A DNA stretch of 64,000 nucleotides from Mesorhizobium amorphae (GCF_014843845.1 NZ_JHQS01000007.1:62001-126000); one strand, 5' to 3'. Positions 13,465 to 21,262 are shown, counted from the stretch's first letter. Program-made: numbers and translations. The notes: a model not told the origin generated them from the sequence alone.

Positions 13465-14427
13465 ATGAGTTTCGAGCTACGGGGCAAGCGGGTTTTTGTC
13501 GCCGGACATTGCGGTATGGTCGGTTCGGCAATCGTGCGCCGGCTGGCGGCCGAGGATTGCGAGGTCCTGACCGTGCCGCGTGAGCAGCTAGAACTTCTCG
13601 ACCAGGCCGGCGTGCGGCGCTGGATGGCCGACCGCAGGCCGGACGCGGTGGTGATGGCGGCGGCCAAGGTCGGCGGCATCCTCGCCAATGACAGGTTCCC
13701 GGTCGATTTTCTGCATGAAAATCTCGTCCTGCAGACCAACGTCATCGAGGCCGCCTTTCGCAACGGAGTGGAGAAACTCCTGTTTCTCGGCTCGTCCTGC
13801 ATCTATCCGAAGCTCGCGTCGCAGCCGATCCGCGAAGACGCGCTGCTGACCGGCCCGCTCGAGCCGACCAATGAATGGTATGCGGTCGCCAAGATCGCCG
13901 GGCTGAAACTCGCCCAGGCCTACCGCCGCCAGTATGGCGTCGATTACATCTCGGCGATGCCGGCCAATCTTTATGGTCCGGGCGACAATTTCGACCTCTC
14001 CACCAGCCACGTCGTGCCGGCATTGATGCGCAAGGCGCATGAAGCCAAGCGCACCGGCAGTAAGACGCTGGAGGTCTGGGGATCGGGCACGCCGATGCGC
14101 GAGTTCCTGCATGTCGACGACGCCGCCGACGCCCTGGTCTGGTTGCTGAAAAATTATGCCGGAGACAGCCATGTCAATGTCGGTTCGGGGCAGGAGGTCA
14201 GCATTGCGGACCTGGCCCGCACCATCGTATCCGTCGTCGGCTCGGAGGTAGCGATCGCATTCGATCCGACGAAGCCGGACGGCACGCCGCGCAAGCTGAT
14301 GGATGTGTCGCGCCTGTTTGCCACGGGCTGGCGTCCGGGCTACCCGCTTCGCAGTGGATTGGAACAGACCTATGCGTGGTTTCTCCAGCATGTTGAGAAA
14401 GGTGATGTCCGCCTCGGCGCGGTCTGA
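13465..14427 (+). CDS. fcl: GDP-L-fucose synthase (epimerase/reductase)
   Basis: A 320-residue SDR enzyme turning GDP-4-keto-6-deoxymannose into GDP-L-fucose. The NADP motif GHCGMVGSA is at residues 14-22, LGSSCIYP with its catalytic Ser/Cys is near 110, and YAVAK with the catalytic Tyr/Lys is near 140. PANLYGPGDNFDL is typical of the family. It starts 9 nt after gmd and is probably in the same operon. The same enzyme is called NolK in rhizobia where it serves Nod-factor fucosylation, but no nod genes are visible here, so an O-antigen or capsule role is more likely. Confidence 0.95.
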   Translation: MSFELRGKRVFVAGHCGMVGSAIVRRLAAEDCEVLTVPREQLELLDQAGVRRWMADRRPDAVVMAAAKVGGILANDRFPVDFLHENLVLQTNVIEAAFRNGVEKLLFLGSSCIYPKLASQPIREDALLTGPLEPTNEWYAVAKIAGLKLAQAYRRQYGVDYISAMPANLYGPGDNFDLSTSHVVPALMRKAHEAKRTGSKTLEVWGSGTPMREFLHVDDAADALVWLLKNYAGDSHVNVGSGQEVSIADLARTIVSVVGSEVAIAFDPTKPDGTPRKLMDVSRLFATGWRPGYPLRSGLEQTYAWFLQHVEKGDVRLGAV

Positions 14428-14544
14428 ACCTCGATCGGCGCTGATTGCCGCCACGAGAGATGACGGTCTGGGCGGCCGTCTCCTGTCGAAGCTGCGGTCG
14501 CGGCTCTGGAAAGCCGCTGTAAGAGTCTGACTGTTTGTTTTTGC

Positions 14545-14588
14545 GCAATTCCGGACGGAAAACCGCTACGCACTTTTCCTGGAATTGC
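14545..14588. repeat. Rhizobial-type short palindromic repeat (GCAATTCC...GGAATTGC)
   Basis: A 44-bp imperfect palindrome with 8-bp arms GCAATTCC/GGAATTGC and an inner GACGGAAAACCG segment. I recognise this sequence type as a common dispersed intergenic repeat of Mesorhizobium and relatives. It ends right at the stop codon of the minus-strand gene at 14589 and lies 117 bp after fcl, in a 161-bp gap that holds nothing else I can name. Confidence 0.65.
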
Positions 14589-16862
14589 TTAGGCCCTCCT
14601 CCACATCCAGAACGGAGCGATGCCTTCGTCCGGGTGGAAGACGGGCGTGACGGTCTGCACCTCGGCGTTGGGGATCGTTGCTTCGGGATCGTGGCGCGCA
14701 AGATCGAGCAATAGCGGCCAAAGCCGGTGCGGATCGACCGCATCCATCGGCGTGGTGTCATGGCTGTCGATATTCGCCGCCAGCCAGCGCAGGGCACGGA
14801 CCAGTCCCTGTCCTTCGCCAGCACGATGCTGCCAAAGATCGTCGCCGACCGAGGACAGGATGCGCGCCAGCGTCGTCCAGCCCTGCAAGGTAAACAGTGT
14901 GTAGTGTCTGGGCCGGGTGCGCGACGATTCCCTCGGCAGCGAGCCGTCGGGCGCGATCTGATCCGTCAGTCTCTCCCTGGCGCGACGGCTGATGCCGGCC
15001 AGCGTTGCGCTTTCCGCCAGAAATGCGGCGATCGACGCCCGCTGCAGGTCAAAGAACACACCGTGGTTGTTGAGGCGCTTGGACGCCGCCACCGCGGCCG
15101 GCGCCGTGTCCAGCCATTGGCGGTATGAACCAAGCCAGGATCTGAATGCTTCACCTTCGCTTGCGTCCAACACGCCTGTACGTTCAATCAGACGAACCGC
15201 GTCGAGGAAGAAATAGAGATCCTTGAGCTCGATGATACCTTGCCCCTTGCCTTCGTTGTCGTCGTGACCGAACCGCACCTGCGCGTAGCGCATATGCGGG
15301 TTCATTCTTGTCGCGGGATCGATGAACCATGTGCGGATGAGCCCGGCGGCGTGGCCGGCATAGTGCTGTTCGCCAAGCACGGTCGCCGCCAGGGCAAGCA
15401 CGGTGGTATCGTCCAGCAATCGCTGCAGGCGCGTACGATCGTAGGCTTCGCTGCCTGCTTCATACATTGTGGTGCCGGGTGCGCGTTGGCCGTCGCGCCC
15501 GACAAAGGGAAGTCCGTCAGGCTTGTCGGGATCGGGCCACCAATAGGGCGCCGGCTGGAAATAGTCGTGCGGATCGCCGCTTGGTGCGGTGCCGGTCTTA
15601 TCCGTCACGCTGAACGGACCGCGGGTCAGCGCCTGGTCGGCGCAGATCCGCAAATGCCGCTGAAGATCGGCGTTCTTGTTTCCGGACGCGGCGGTGAGCG
15701 CGTCCTCGTCGTAGAAGGCCAGGCGCGACGGATCGAGCCTGGCAGAGACCGCCCTGGCGTCACAGCGGTCGAGCATGTCGACGATCGCCTCGTCGCGGCT
15801 GGTCCAGCGGGCGAGGAAGCCTGCCTTGCCGATTTCAAGATGCGAGCGCCCTGAATCCAGGCGCGCGACCCAGCCGGCATTCTGGAAAAGCCCGGCGGTG
15901 GGCGAGAGGGGTCGACGCGGGAAATCCCACCGGTCGTCGCGGAACCGGTCCCACTGCCCGGGAACGCCAAGCCGCCACAGCATTTCGACCTTCGGCCGGC
16001 GTCCATAGGGATAGTTTTCGTCGAACAGTTCGGTCGTATCGGTTCGAAATATGATTTGCGGCTCTTCGTTTGCCTGCGGCTTGAAGGCCGCGTCGAGCAG
16101 AACTGCGTTGTCGACGATGCGCGCCATCGGCACCACGACATAGTGGAAATGCGGGTTTTCTCCGGTTGCCGCGCGGATCTGCTGGTAGGCCGACATTGTC
16201 AGGTAGCAGTTGCCGTCCCACGGCATCAGCCACTTGGCCCGCCCGCGGGCGATCTCAAGCGCCGTGTTGCGCGCGCCGTTGTTGTTCATCACATAGAGGT
16301 TCTTGCCGCGCCGGATGTGCGTTTCATAACGCGCGGCATTCGGCTCGGCCGATCGGACGCTGTCCGAAGACCTGAACAGGCCCGTGGCCAGTTCGTCCAT
16401 GTTCCAGGGAATTTGCCGATAGGCATCGAGGTCGAAAGGGATCCTGTCGAAGTTCTGGTTCCGGCTTTCCAGCAGGCCGATGATGCGGGCCTCTTCCTCG
16501 GGGTCCGTTATCCGGTTGACGATCCAGAATTTCTCGCAGTCCGGGAAGGCGGGTTCGTTGTCCAGGATGAACAGGGCGTTGTCGTATGACTGGCCCTTGC
16601 GGTGTCGCGGCTCGAGGTCATTGCCGATGATACGGACAAGCATGAAGCTGTCCTTCACGCGCGAAATCGGCGAGGCCGCGTAGCCGTCACGCGCCGCCTT
16701 TATGCGCAGCCTCACGACATGCCGGTGTTCGAACCTGCGTTTTGCCGAAACCAGCACCGCGCCAAGGCTCGTGAGCGGCGACTTGAGATGCTTTTTCGAC
16801 CGCTCGAGCTCGAGGAGTATTCGTTGCCAGGTGGACCGTCGCTTGGCTGGAACTGGGGTCAT
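14589..16862 (-). CDS. Fusion protein: glycosyltransferase-like N-terminus and alginate-lyase-like C-terminus
   Basis: A 757-residue protein with two regions. Residues ~74-345 (LVRIIGNDLEPRHRKGQS, then NNNGARNTAL 193-202 and MPWDGNCYLT 213-222) look like an uncharacterised glycosyltransferase-type domain handling polysaccharide. Residues ~400-757 resemble the alginate lyase (PL5-like) alpha/alpha toroid: YWWPDP (440-445), NNHG (598-601, catalytic Asn/His in relatives) and RPRHYTLF with the likely catalytic Tyr654. No signal peptide is evident, which is odd for a lyase. The start is uncertain: ATG 16862 has no clear ribosome site, whereas ATG 16643 (Met74) is preceded by GAAGGA and begins exactly at the conserved region. 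It sits beside the gmd-fcl pair, so it may act in the same surface-polysaccharide pathway. Confidence 0.75.
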   Translation of the reverse strand: MTPVPAKRRSTWQRILLELERSKKHLKSPLTSLGAVLVSAKRRFEHRHVVRLRIKAARDGYAASPISRVKDSFMLVRIIGNDLEPRHRKGQSYDNALFILDNEPAFPDCEKFWIVNRITDPEEEARIIGLLESRNQNFDRIPFDLDAYRQIPWNMDELATGLFRSSDSVRSAEPNAARYETHIRRGKNLYVMNNNGARNTALEIARGRAKWLMPWDGNCYLTMSAYQQIRAATGENPHFHYVVVPMARIVDNAVLLDAAFKPQANEEPQIIFRTDTTELFDENYPYGRRPKVEMLWRLGVPGQWDRFRDDRWDFPRRPLSPTAGLFQNAGWVARLDSGRSHLEIGKAGFLARWTSRDEAIVDMLDRCDARAVSARLDPSRLAFYDEDALTAASGNKNADLQRHLRICADQALTRGPFSVTDKTGTAPSGDPHDYFQPAPYWWPDPDKPDGLPFVGRDGQRAPGTTMYEAGSEAYDRTRLQRLLDDTTVLALAATVLGEQHYAGHAAGLIRTWFIDPATRMNPHMRYAQVRFGHDDNEGKGQGIIELKDLYFFLDAVRLIERTGVLDASEGEAFRSWLGSYRQWLDTAPAAVAASKRLNNHGVFFDLQRASIAAFLAESATLAGISRRARERLTDQIAPDGSLPRESSRTRPRHYTLFTLQGWTTLARILSSVGDDLWQHRAGEGQGLVRALRWLAANIDSHDTTPMDAVDPHRLWPLLLDLARHDPEATIPNAEVQTVTPVFHPDEGIAPFWMWRRA

Positions 16863-17145
16863 GGCTGTCCGCCAGGGAGCAGGCGGAGCCGATCGGGATC
16901 ACATGTCATCATGGACCATCCGATTGCCGCCATCTCCTGCTTCTCTCCTGCAAACCTTCAGTCGTCTCCTAGCCTTTTGCACGTCGTGCGTCACGGCTCA
17001 ATTCGGCCTCTGGCGCTATCGGTGCACTTGCCTGTTCGGGCAACGAGAAAAGTTCCGCAGACTATTTTTTCGTTCCTTTGAACCAATCGCTCGCGGCGCG
17101 CGACCAAGCGCTGCGCAACAACGTGGTTCATCAAGGAGAACATCC

Positions 17146-17349
17146 ATGTTTATTCGATCAAGAAGCGTCGTGCTTGCCGCCATTGCCGTCTCGGTGCTGG
17201 CCGGCTGTCAGACGACGGCACCAAGAGATTGCGACAAGACAAAGCCCGGTATCACCCACAATGCCAAATGCTGCGGCATCGGCGACGCGCCTTGCAAGGA
17301 AGGCAGGAACGGCGACAAGTCGCCTTCACCCGATCCGGAACCTCAATGA
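17146..17349 (+). CDS. Small putative lipoprotein
   Basis: A 67-residue protein with a short basic start, a hydrophobic core and a lipobox VLAGC (Cys at about residue 21), so it should be exported and lipid-anchored. The mature part is short, Cys/Lys-rich (DCDKTK, AKCCGIGDAPCKEG) and ends in a Pro/Asp-rich tail. AAGGAG lies 7 nt before the ATG. A CCCGGC/GCCGGG hairpin at 17370-17385 follows the stop but lacks a strong T-run. I do not recognise a family beyond small rhizobial lipoproteins. Confidence 0.75.
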   Translation: MFIRSRSVVLAAIAVSVLAGCQTTAPRDCDKTKPGITHNAKCCGIGDAPCKEGRNGDKSPSPDPEPQ

Positions 17350-17516
17350 GTTGACCACGCCGTGCCTGTCCCGGCTCAGGCCGGGATGGGTTTGCGGAGT
17401 GTCCACAACGACCCTTTGCCGGGGTCGCAAAGCATACGGTACAGCCCGAACAGCATCATCATCTCGCGGGATGGCGTTGACTGGCTGGACATTTCAGAAG
17501 TCGACGGGCAAAACTA

Positions 17517-17608
17517 GTTCGCAGCGCTCGGCATGCCGGCCGAGACGCTGGACAAGGTATATGGCCATCATCACGTCGACTTTCAGAAGAAGCGCGGCCG
17601 AGGTCTAA
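17517..17608 (+). pseudogene. Tyrosine recombinase (phage integrase) C-terminal remnant
   Basis: One frame reads FAALGMPAETLDKVYGHHH and then VDFQ, which is the C-terminal signature of tyrosine recombinases: the YGHHH tyrosine is the nucleophile. It is preceded in frame by a TAG (17514-17516), and no earlier integrase box (R..HxxR) is seen. After VDFQ the expected ending RSAAEV-stop is found in another frame, so a small indel has shifted it. The remnant lies 240 bp from the 3' end of tRNA-Val, a classic integration target. The rest of 17350-17848 shows no other recognisable gene remains. Confidence 0.7.
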
Positions 17609-17803
17609 GTGCGCAGATTCCTGAGCAGCTTCCCACCATTTTCCGATCCGAAGGGGTATCTCTGGTGTTGCGCGATTTGCTTCGGCCTTGTTTGCGGGAG
17701 CTTTCTTTGGCTTGGCGCGCCAGTGGAATTAGCTTCGATGGCGGGAATGATCGCCGGCGTGAGCATTGCGCTGGCCATACTGCTAACCGCACTGGGCCGG
17801 TAG
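17609..17803 (+). CDS. Possible small two-helix membrane protein
   Basis: A 64-residue reading frame starting at a GTG just after the recombinase remnant. Two hydrophobic stretches are clear (GYLWCCAICFGLVCGSFLWL near residues 16-35 and AGMIAGVSIALAILLTAL near 45-62), with a basic start. There is no convincing ribosome site or homologue I know, and it lies in decayed DNA, so it could be chance coding. Kept because the hydrophobic pattern is more regular than random sequence. Confidence 0.3.
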   Translation: MRRFLSSFPPFSDPKGYLWCCAICFGLVCGSFLWLGAPVELASMAGMIAGVSIALAILLTALGR

Positions 17804-17848
17804 TTTCCGTGCCAGACAGTGGTGACTAGCGGCAAATCTTTGAAAGGA

Positions 17849-17923
17849 TGGTGGGCGTGACAGGGATTGAACCTGTGACCCCTGCAATGTCAATGCAGTG
17901 CTCTCCCGCTGAGCTACACGCCC
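17849..17923 (-). tRNA. tRNA-Val (anticodon GAC)
   Basis: A complete cloverleaf on the minus strand: 7-bp acceptor stem GGGCGTG/CACGCCC, D-arm with AGCTCAGCGGGAGAGC, anticodon stem CTGCA/TGCAG with loop TTGACAT (anticodon bases 17891-17889), T-arm with GGTTCAATCC, discriminator A and encoded CCA. Its 3' end points toward the recombinase remnant. Confidence 0.97.
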
Positions 17924-18038
17924 ATCCGAAGCCGCGCATACACCACTTTTGATCCAGCGCGTCAATAGGTCGAAAAGGGAAAGAAAGGCTCGTTTTGTCG
18001 CGCCGCCGAGGTGGCGCCGGGATCGAGCCGGAAGGGCT

Positions 18039-18404
18039 TCAGGCGGCCTGCAGCATCTTTTCGACCTCGTTGACGAGGTCGCGCAGGTGGAACGGCTTCG
18101 ACAGGACCTTGGCGTCCTTCGGGGCCTTTGAATCCGGATTGAGCGCAACGGCGGCGAAACCGGTGATGAACATGACCTTGAGGTCGGGATCGATCTCGGT
18201 GGCGCGGCGGGCAAGCTCGATGCCGTCCATCTCTGGCATGACGATATCGGTCAGCAGCAGTGAGAAAGGCTCCTCGCGCAGTCGCTCATAGGCGCTGGCG
18301 CCATTGTCGAAATCGCTCACCTGGTAGCCGGCTCGCTCCAGCGCCTTGACGAGGAACCGGCGCATATCGTCATCGTCTTCCGCCAGCAGAATGCGTGCCA
18401 TCAT
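18039..18404 (-). CDS. cpdR: Single-domain response regulator, CpdR-like
   Basis: A 121-residue receiver domain without an output domain. The acidic pocket AEDDDD (8-13), phosphoacceptor Asp53 in LLLTDIVMPEMDG, Thr in FITGF (near 80) and Lys in LSKPF (near 103) are all present. In Caulobacter and Sinorhizobium, CpdR controls ClpXP localisation and CtrA proteolysis during the cell cycle. Assignment rests on length, the MARILLAEDD start and overall resemblance. Two tandem ATGs (18404, 18401) could serve as start. A TTAACCAT element lies 47 bp upstream. Confidence 0.85.
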   Translation of the reverse strand: MMARILLAEDDDDMRRFLVKALERAGYQVSDFDNGASAYERLREEPFSLLLTDIVMPEMDGIELARRATEIDPDLKVMFITGFAAVALNPDSKAPKDAKVLSKPFHLRDLVNEVEKMLQAA

Positions 18405-18450
18405 ATCCCGTCCGAATCACCCGCCCCGACATTGGCGCCGGGCAAGCCCG

Positions 18451-18458
18451 TTAACCAT
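18451..18458. promoter_or_regulatory. Possible CtrA half-site (TTAACCAT) upstream of cpdR
   Basis: TTAACCAT matches the half-site form of the CtrA box known from Caulobacter and relatives. It is 47 bp upstream of the cpdR start. An 8-mer can occur by chance, so support is positional only. Similar elements occur at 37377-37384 (minus) and 53923-53930. Confidence 0.35.
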
Positions 18459-18564
18459 CCTGTATATGAGGAGGTGACGGTAAACATCAAGTGAACGATG
18501 GCGGCATTATCCTGACTTTGGCTGGCTGTGAGGGTGCTGAAATGCTGGACATGCGGCTGGCGAG

Positions 18565-19506
18565 ATGGCACTTTCAAATCATGATGCAGTGCTGTTTCCG
18601 GGTTCGCTCAATTTGAAGACGGCAGCCGAGGATTTTTCGGTCGTTCCACCCTTCGAAATCCGATCGGGCGCCGAGCAGCGCGTTCCCTTCCTCTTCAACT
18701 CGCCGCACAGCGGTCGCTACTATCCCGACCGCTTCCTGGCCATGGCGCGGCTCGACCGCAACGCCATCCGCCGGTCCGAGGATTGCTATGTCGAGGAACT
18801 GTTCGGCGGCGCCGTAGCGCTTGGCGCGCCGATGCTGGCGGCGAATTTCCCGCGCGCCTATCTCGACGTCAATCGAGAGCCCTGGGAACTTGACCCGCGC
18901 ATGTTCGCCGAACCGGTGCCGTCCTTCTGCAACATCCGCTCGGCGCGGGTGGCGGGAGGACTTGGCACCGTGCCGAAGCTGGTGGGGGAGGGGCTCGACA
19001 TCTATTCCGGCCGCCTGCCGCTGGCCGAGGCCGTGGCGCGTATCGAGACCGTCTACAAACCCTATCACGAGACGCTGAAGCGGCTTTTGACCAGGACCCA
19101 TGCGCGGTTCGGGTATGCCGTGCTGATCGACTGCCATTCGATGCCCGCCAGCATCAGGGTCGGCGACAATGGGGTGCGGCCGGACTTCATCATAGGCGAC
19201 CGGTTCGGCATCTCCGCCACGGCCGCCTTGACCGAGACGGCGATCGGTCTGCTTACCGGCATGGGCTATACCGTCGCCCACAACAAGCCCTATGCCGGCG
19301 GCTTCATCACCGAGCATTACGGCCGGCCTGCGCGCCATCTCCACGCGCTGCAGATCGAGGTCAATCGCGGGCTTTACATGAATGAGCGGACGTTCCAGAA
19401 ATCCGCTGGCTTCGATGCGCTTGCCGACGATTTGGCGCGGTTCTCGGCCGACCTGATGGCGATGCCGGATCACCATTTCATCGACCTGCCGCTCGCCGCC
19501 GAATAG
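18565..19506 (+). CDS. N-formylglutamate amidohydrolase family protein
   Basis: A 313-residue metal-dependent amidohydrolase. Characteristic segments are FNSPHSGRYYP (about 45-55), RSEDCYVEELF, NREPWELDPRMF, DCHSMP near 191-196 and GRPARHLHALQIEVNRGLYM near 252-271. Family members hydrolyse N-formylglutamate, the last step of one histidine-degradation route, but paralogues outside hut clusters may have other substrates, and no hut genes are seen here. The ATG at 18565 has only a weak ribosome site (GGCGAG); no better start is in frame. Confidence 0.88.
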   Translation: MALSNHDAVLFPGSLNLKTAAEDFSVVPPFEIRSGAEQRVPFLFNSPHSGRYYPDRFLAMARLDRNAIRRSEDCYVEELFGGAVALGAPMLAANFPRAYLDVNREPWELDPRMFAEPVPSFCNIRSARVAGGLGTVPKLVGEGLDIYSGRLPLAEAVARIETVYKPYHETLKRLLTRTHARFGYAVLIDCHSMPASIRVGDNGVRPDFIIGDRFGISATAALTETAIGLLTGMGYTVAHNKPYAGGFITEHYGRPARHLHALQIEVNRGLYMNERTFQKSAGFDALADDLARFSADLMAMPDHHFIDLPLAAE

Positions 19507-19555
19507 GTTTGGCACCAGGCAGCACAGGTCAACGCCGCGCGCCGGTGTCGCGGCC

Positions 19556-19641
19556 AAAAAAAGACCGCATCGTTTGCACGACACGGTCGAAGTCTAGGGA
19601 GGAAACGCCCAAGGAGGGCATGGACAGGAAAACCTGTCCGA
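19556..19641 (-). ncRNA. mmgR: MmgR-like sRNA (suhB-motif / alpha-r8 family)
   Basis: A predicted transcript of about 86 nt on the minus strand. It holds hairpin GGACAGG-TTTT-CCTGTCC (19622-19639), CU-rich unpaired-looking stretches (CCCTCCTTGGGC, TTTCCTCCC) that could pair with ribosome-binding sites, and a strong terminator hairpin GACCG..CGGTC (19563-19588) followed by seven T. A perfect TTGACA -35 precedes it. It lies between an N-formylglutamate amidohydrolase gene and an inositol-monophosphatase-type gene, the context I recall for the alphaproteobacterial suhB motif. MmgR of Sinorhizobium limits polyhydroxybutyrate accumulation. Ends are estimates. Confidence 0.75.
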
Positions 19642-19646
19642 GAACA

Positions 19647-19674
19647 AATCTATTGTGCGCTGCACAAATGTCAA
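19647..19674 (-). promoter_or_regulatory. Promoter of the MmgR-like sRNA
   Basis: TTGACA (19674-19669), 16-bp spacer and TAGATT (19652-19647) on the minus strand give a good sigma-70 promoter; the start site would be near 19641. The spacer is almost filled by the palindrome at 19653-19667. Confidence 0.65.
19653..19667. promoter_or_regulatory. Operator-like palindrome TTGTGC-GCT-GCACAA
   Basis: A perfect 6-bp inverted repeat with 3-nt spacer lying between -35 and -10 of the sRNA promoter. Its TGC-rich form is reminiscent of sites of the PhaR/AniA polyhydroxybutyrate regulator, which would suit an MmgR gene; that link is inference from memory, not proof. Confidence 0.5.
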
Positions 19675-19837
19675 CCGACTTGCGGCTTTTTTAATTCACT
19701 ATGAAGTGGAAATTGCGTTTCGATGACGCTTGCGTGACATTCGGGCAACAGTGCTCGTGACGCCGGAGGGCTCCCAAGCCCTTGCTCCGGCGCGAAATCA
19801 CCGGCAATGACGACATGCTGCAACGCGGGAGAATCAG

Positions 19838-20611
19838 TTGGACATTAGCATCGATTTCATGCGGCGCATCGCGGATGCCGCCGCCGCCGAGACGTTGCCG
19901 CGCTTCCGTAGCCGAGGCGCCGTCGCCAACAAGGAGGCGGGCGGCTTCGACCCGGTCACCGAGGCCGACCGTGAGGCCGAGCGGGTGATCCGGGCGCTGA
20001 TATCGGCGGAATATCCCGATCATGGCATTTTGGGCGAGGAGCATGGCAGCGAGAACATCTCCAGCAGGCATGTCTGGGTGATCGATCCGATCGATGGCAC
20101 GCGCGCCTTCATCTCCGGCCTGCCGGTCTGGGGAACGTTGGTCGGGTTCACGGTCGACGGCGATGCCGTCGCCGGCCTGATGTCGCAGCCCTTCACCGGC
20201 GAGCTGTTCTACGCCAACGCCTCCGGGTCCCACTATGAGGGGCCGGGCGGGCCGCGCAAGCTTGCGACGCGCAAGACGACGGAGCTCAGCAAAGCGACGC
20301 TGTTCACCACCACGCCGGCACTGTTCAAGGGCGAGGCGCGCACCCGCTACGACCAGTTCGAAAAGCGGGTCCAGCTCGCCCGCTACGGCACCGATTGCTA
20401 TGCCTTCGCCATGGTCGCGGCGGGAAGCGTCGACATCGTCGCCGATCCCGGGCTGAAGCCCTACGACATCGTGGCGCTGATCCCGATCATCGAAAAGGCC
20501 GGCGGCGTCGTCACCACCTTCGACGGCGGACCGGCGGAAAAAGGCGGAGATATCCTGGCGGCTGCAACACCCGAGTTGCACGCTGCCGCGATGGCGGCGC
20601 TGCGCGGCTGA
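19838..20611 (+). CDS. hisN: Histidinol-phosphatase, inositol-monophosphatase family
   Basis: A 257-residue Mg-dependent phosphatase of the IMPase fold. The metal-binding motifs are GEEHG (residues ~66-70) and DPIDGTRAF (~83-91), with KPYDIVALIPIIEKAGG near residue 210. Related rhizobial proteins are annotated as HisN (histidinol phosphate to histidinol) or SuhB; the sequence alone does not fully separate these. The start is TTG at 19838 with GGGAG 9 nt upstream; the next candidate, Met8, would cut into the first helix. It is divergent from the sRNA gene. Confidence 0.82.
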   Translation: MDISIDFMRRIADAAAAETLPRFRSRGAVANKEAGGFDPVTEADREAERVIRALISAEYPDHGILGEEHGSENISSRHVWVIDPIDGTRAFISGLPVWGTLVGFTVDGDAVAGLMSQPFTGELFYANASGSHYEGPGGPRKLATRKTTELSKATLFTTTPALFKGEARTRYDQFEKRVQLARYGTDCYAFAMVAAGSVDIVADPGLKPYDIVALIPIIEKAGGVVTTFDGGPAEKGGDILAAATPELHAAAMAALRG

Positions 20612-20715
20612 GCCGGGCAAGGCCCCCGTCTTTTCGCCATGCCTGCCCAATCCTCCTGACAGATAGGTGTCAGTACCCTTCCGCTATAAGGATTTCACCT
20701 GAGGGAGGATCGCAT

Positions 20716-21228
20716 ATGCGGACGCAGACAACAGCCAGCCGTTCCGACAAAGATCCGGCGGACGGCCGCAACGATTTCGATTTCTTCCACGGACGCTGGT
20801 CGGTCAGCCATCGACGGCTGCGCACGCGGCTGGCTGGCGACACCAACTGGGACATGTTTGGCGGGACGTGCGACGTGCGCCCGATCCTCGGCGGTCTCGG
20901 CAATGTCGACGACAATGTGATTGAATTGCCCGGCGGCACCTATCGCGCCGCCACGGTCCGGACCTTCGATCCGGCGACGAAACAGTGGTCGATCTGGTGG
21001 ATCGACGGCCGCAATCCGCTGACCATCGATGTGCCGATGCGCGGGTCGTTCGAGGACGGCGTCGGCACGTTCCTGTGCGACGACGTTTTCGAGGGCCGCC
21101 CGATCCGGGTGCGCTTCCTCTGGTCGGGGATCACCGAAAAGTCTGCGCGCTGGGAGCAGGCCTTTTCGCCGGATGGCGGCAAGAGCTGGGAAACTAACTG
21201 GATCATGGAATTCGCCCGCCAGGCCTGA
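20716..21228 (+). CDS. DUF1579-like protein of unknown function
   Basis: A 170-residue soluble protein with no signal peptide or membrane segment. The opening DFDFFHGRWSVSHRRL, then WDMFGGTCDVRPILGG and TFDPATKQWSIWWIDGR, suggests the beta-rich lipocalin-like fold of DUF1579-type proteins. Function is unknown. GGGAGGA before the ATG at 20716 is a strong ribosome site. It follows hisN by 104 nt and is convergent with the hydrolase gene. Confidence 0.7.
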   Translation: MRTQTTASRSDKDPADGRNDFDFFHGRWSVSHRRLRTRLAGDTNWDMFGGTCDVRPILGGLGNVDDNVIELPGGTYRAATVRTFDPATKQWSIWWIDGRNPLTIDVPMRGSFEDGVGTFLCDDVFEGRPIRVRFLWSGITEKSARWEQAFSPDGGKSWETNWIMEFARQA

Positions 21229-21262
21229 TCTCCGACGGGCCGCGCCTGCAGATTGCTACCGC

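Noticed and set aside
13465-14427. Assignment of fcl as nodulation gene nolK
   Set aside because: No nod box, nod genes or symbiosis-type composition in the neighbourhood; the general name is safer.
19509-19694. 61-codon plus-strand frame across the sRNA locus
   Set aside because: No ribosome site or protein pattern; the sequence is better explained by the minus-strand sRNA and its promoter.
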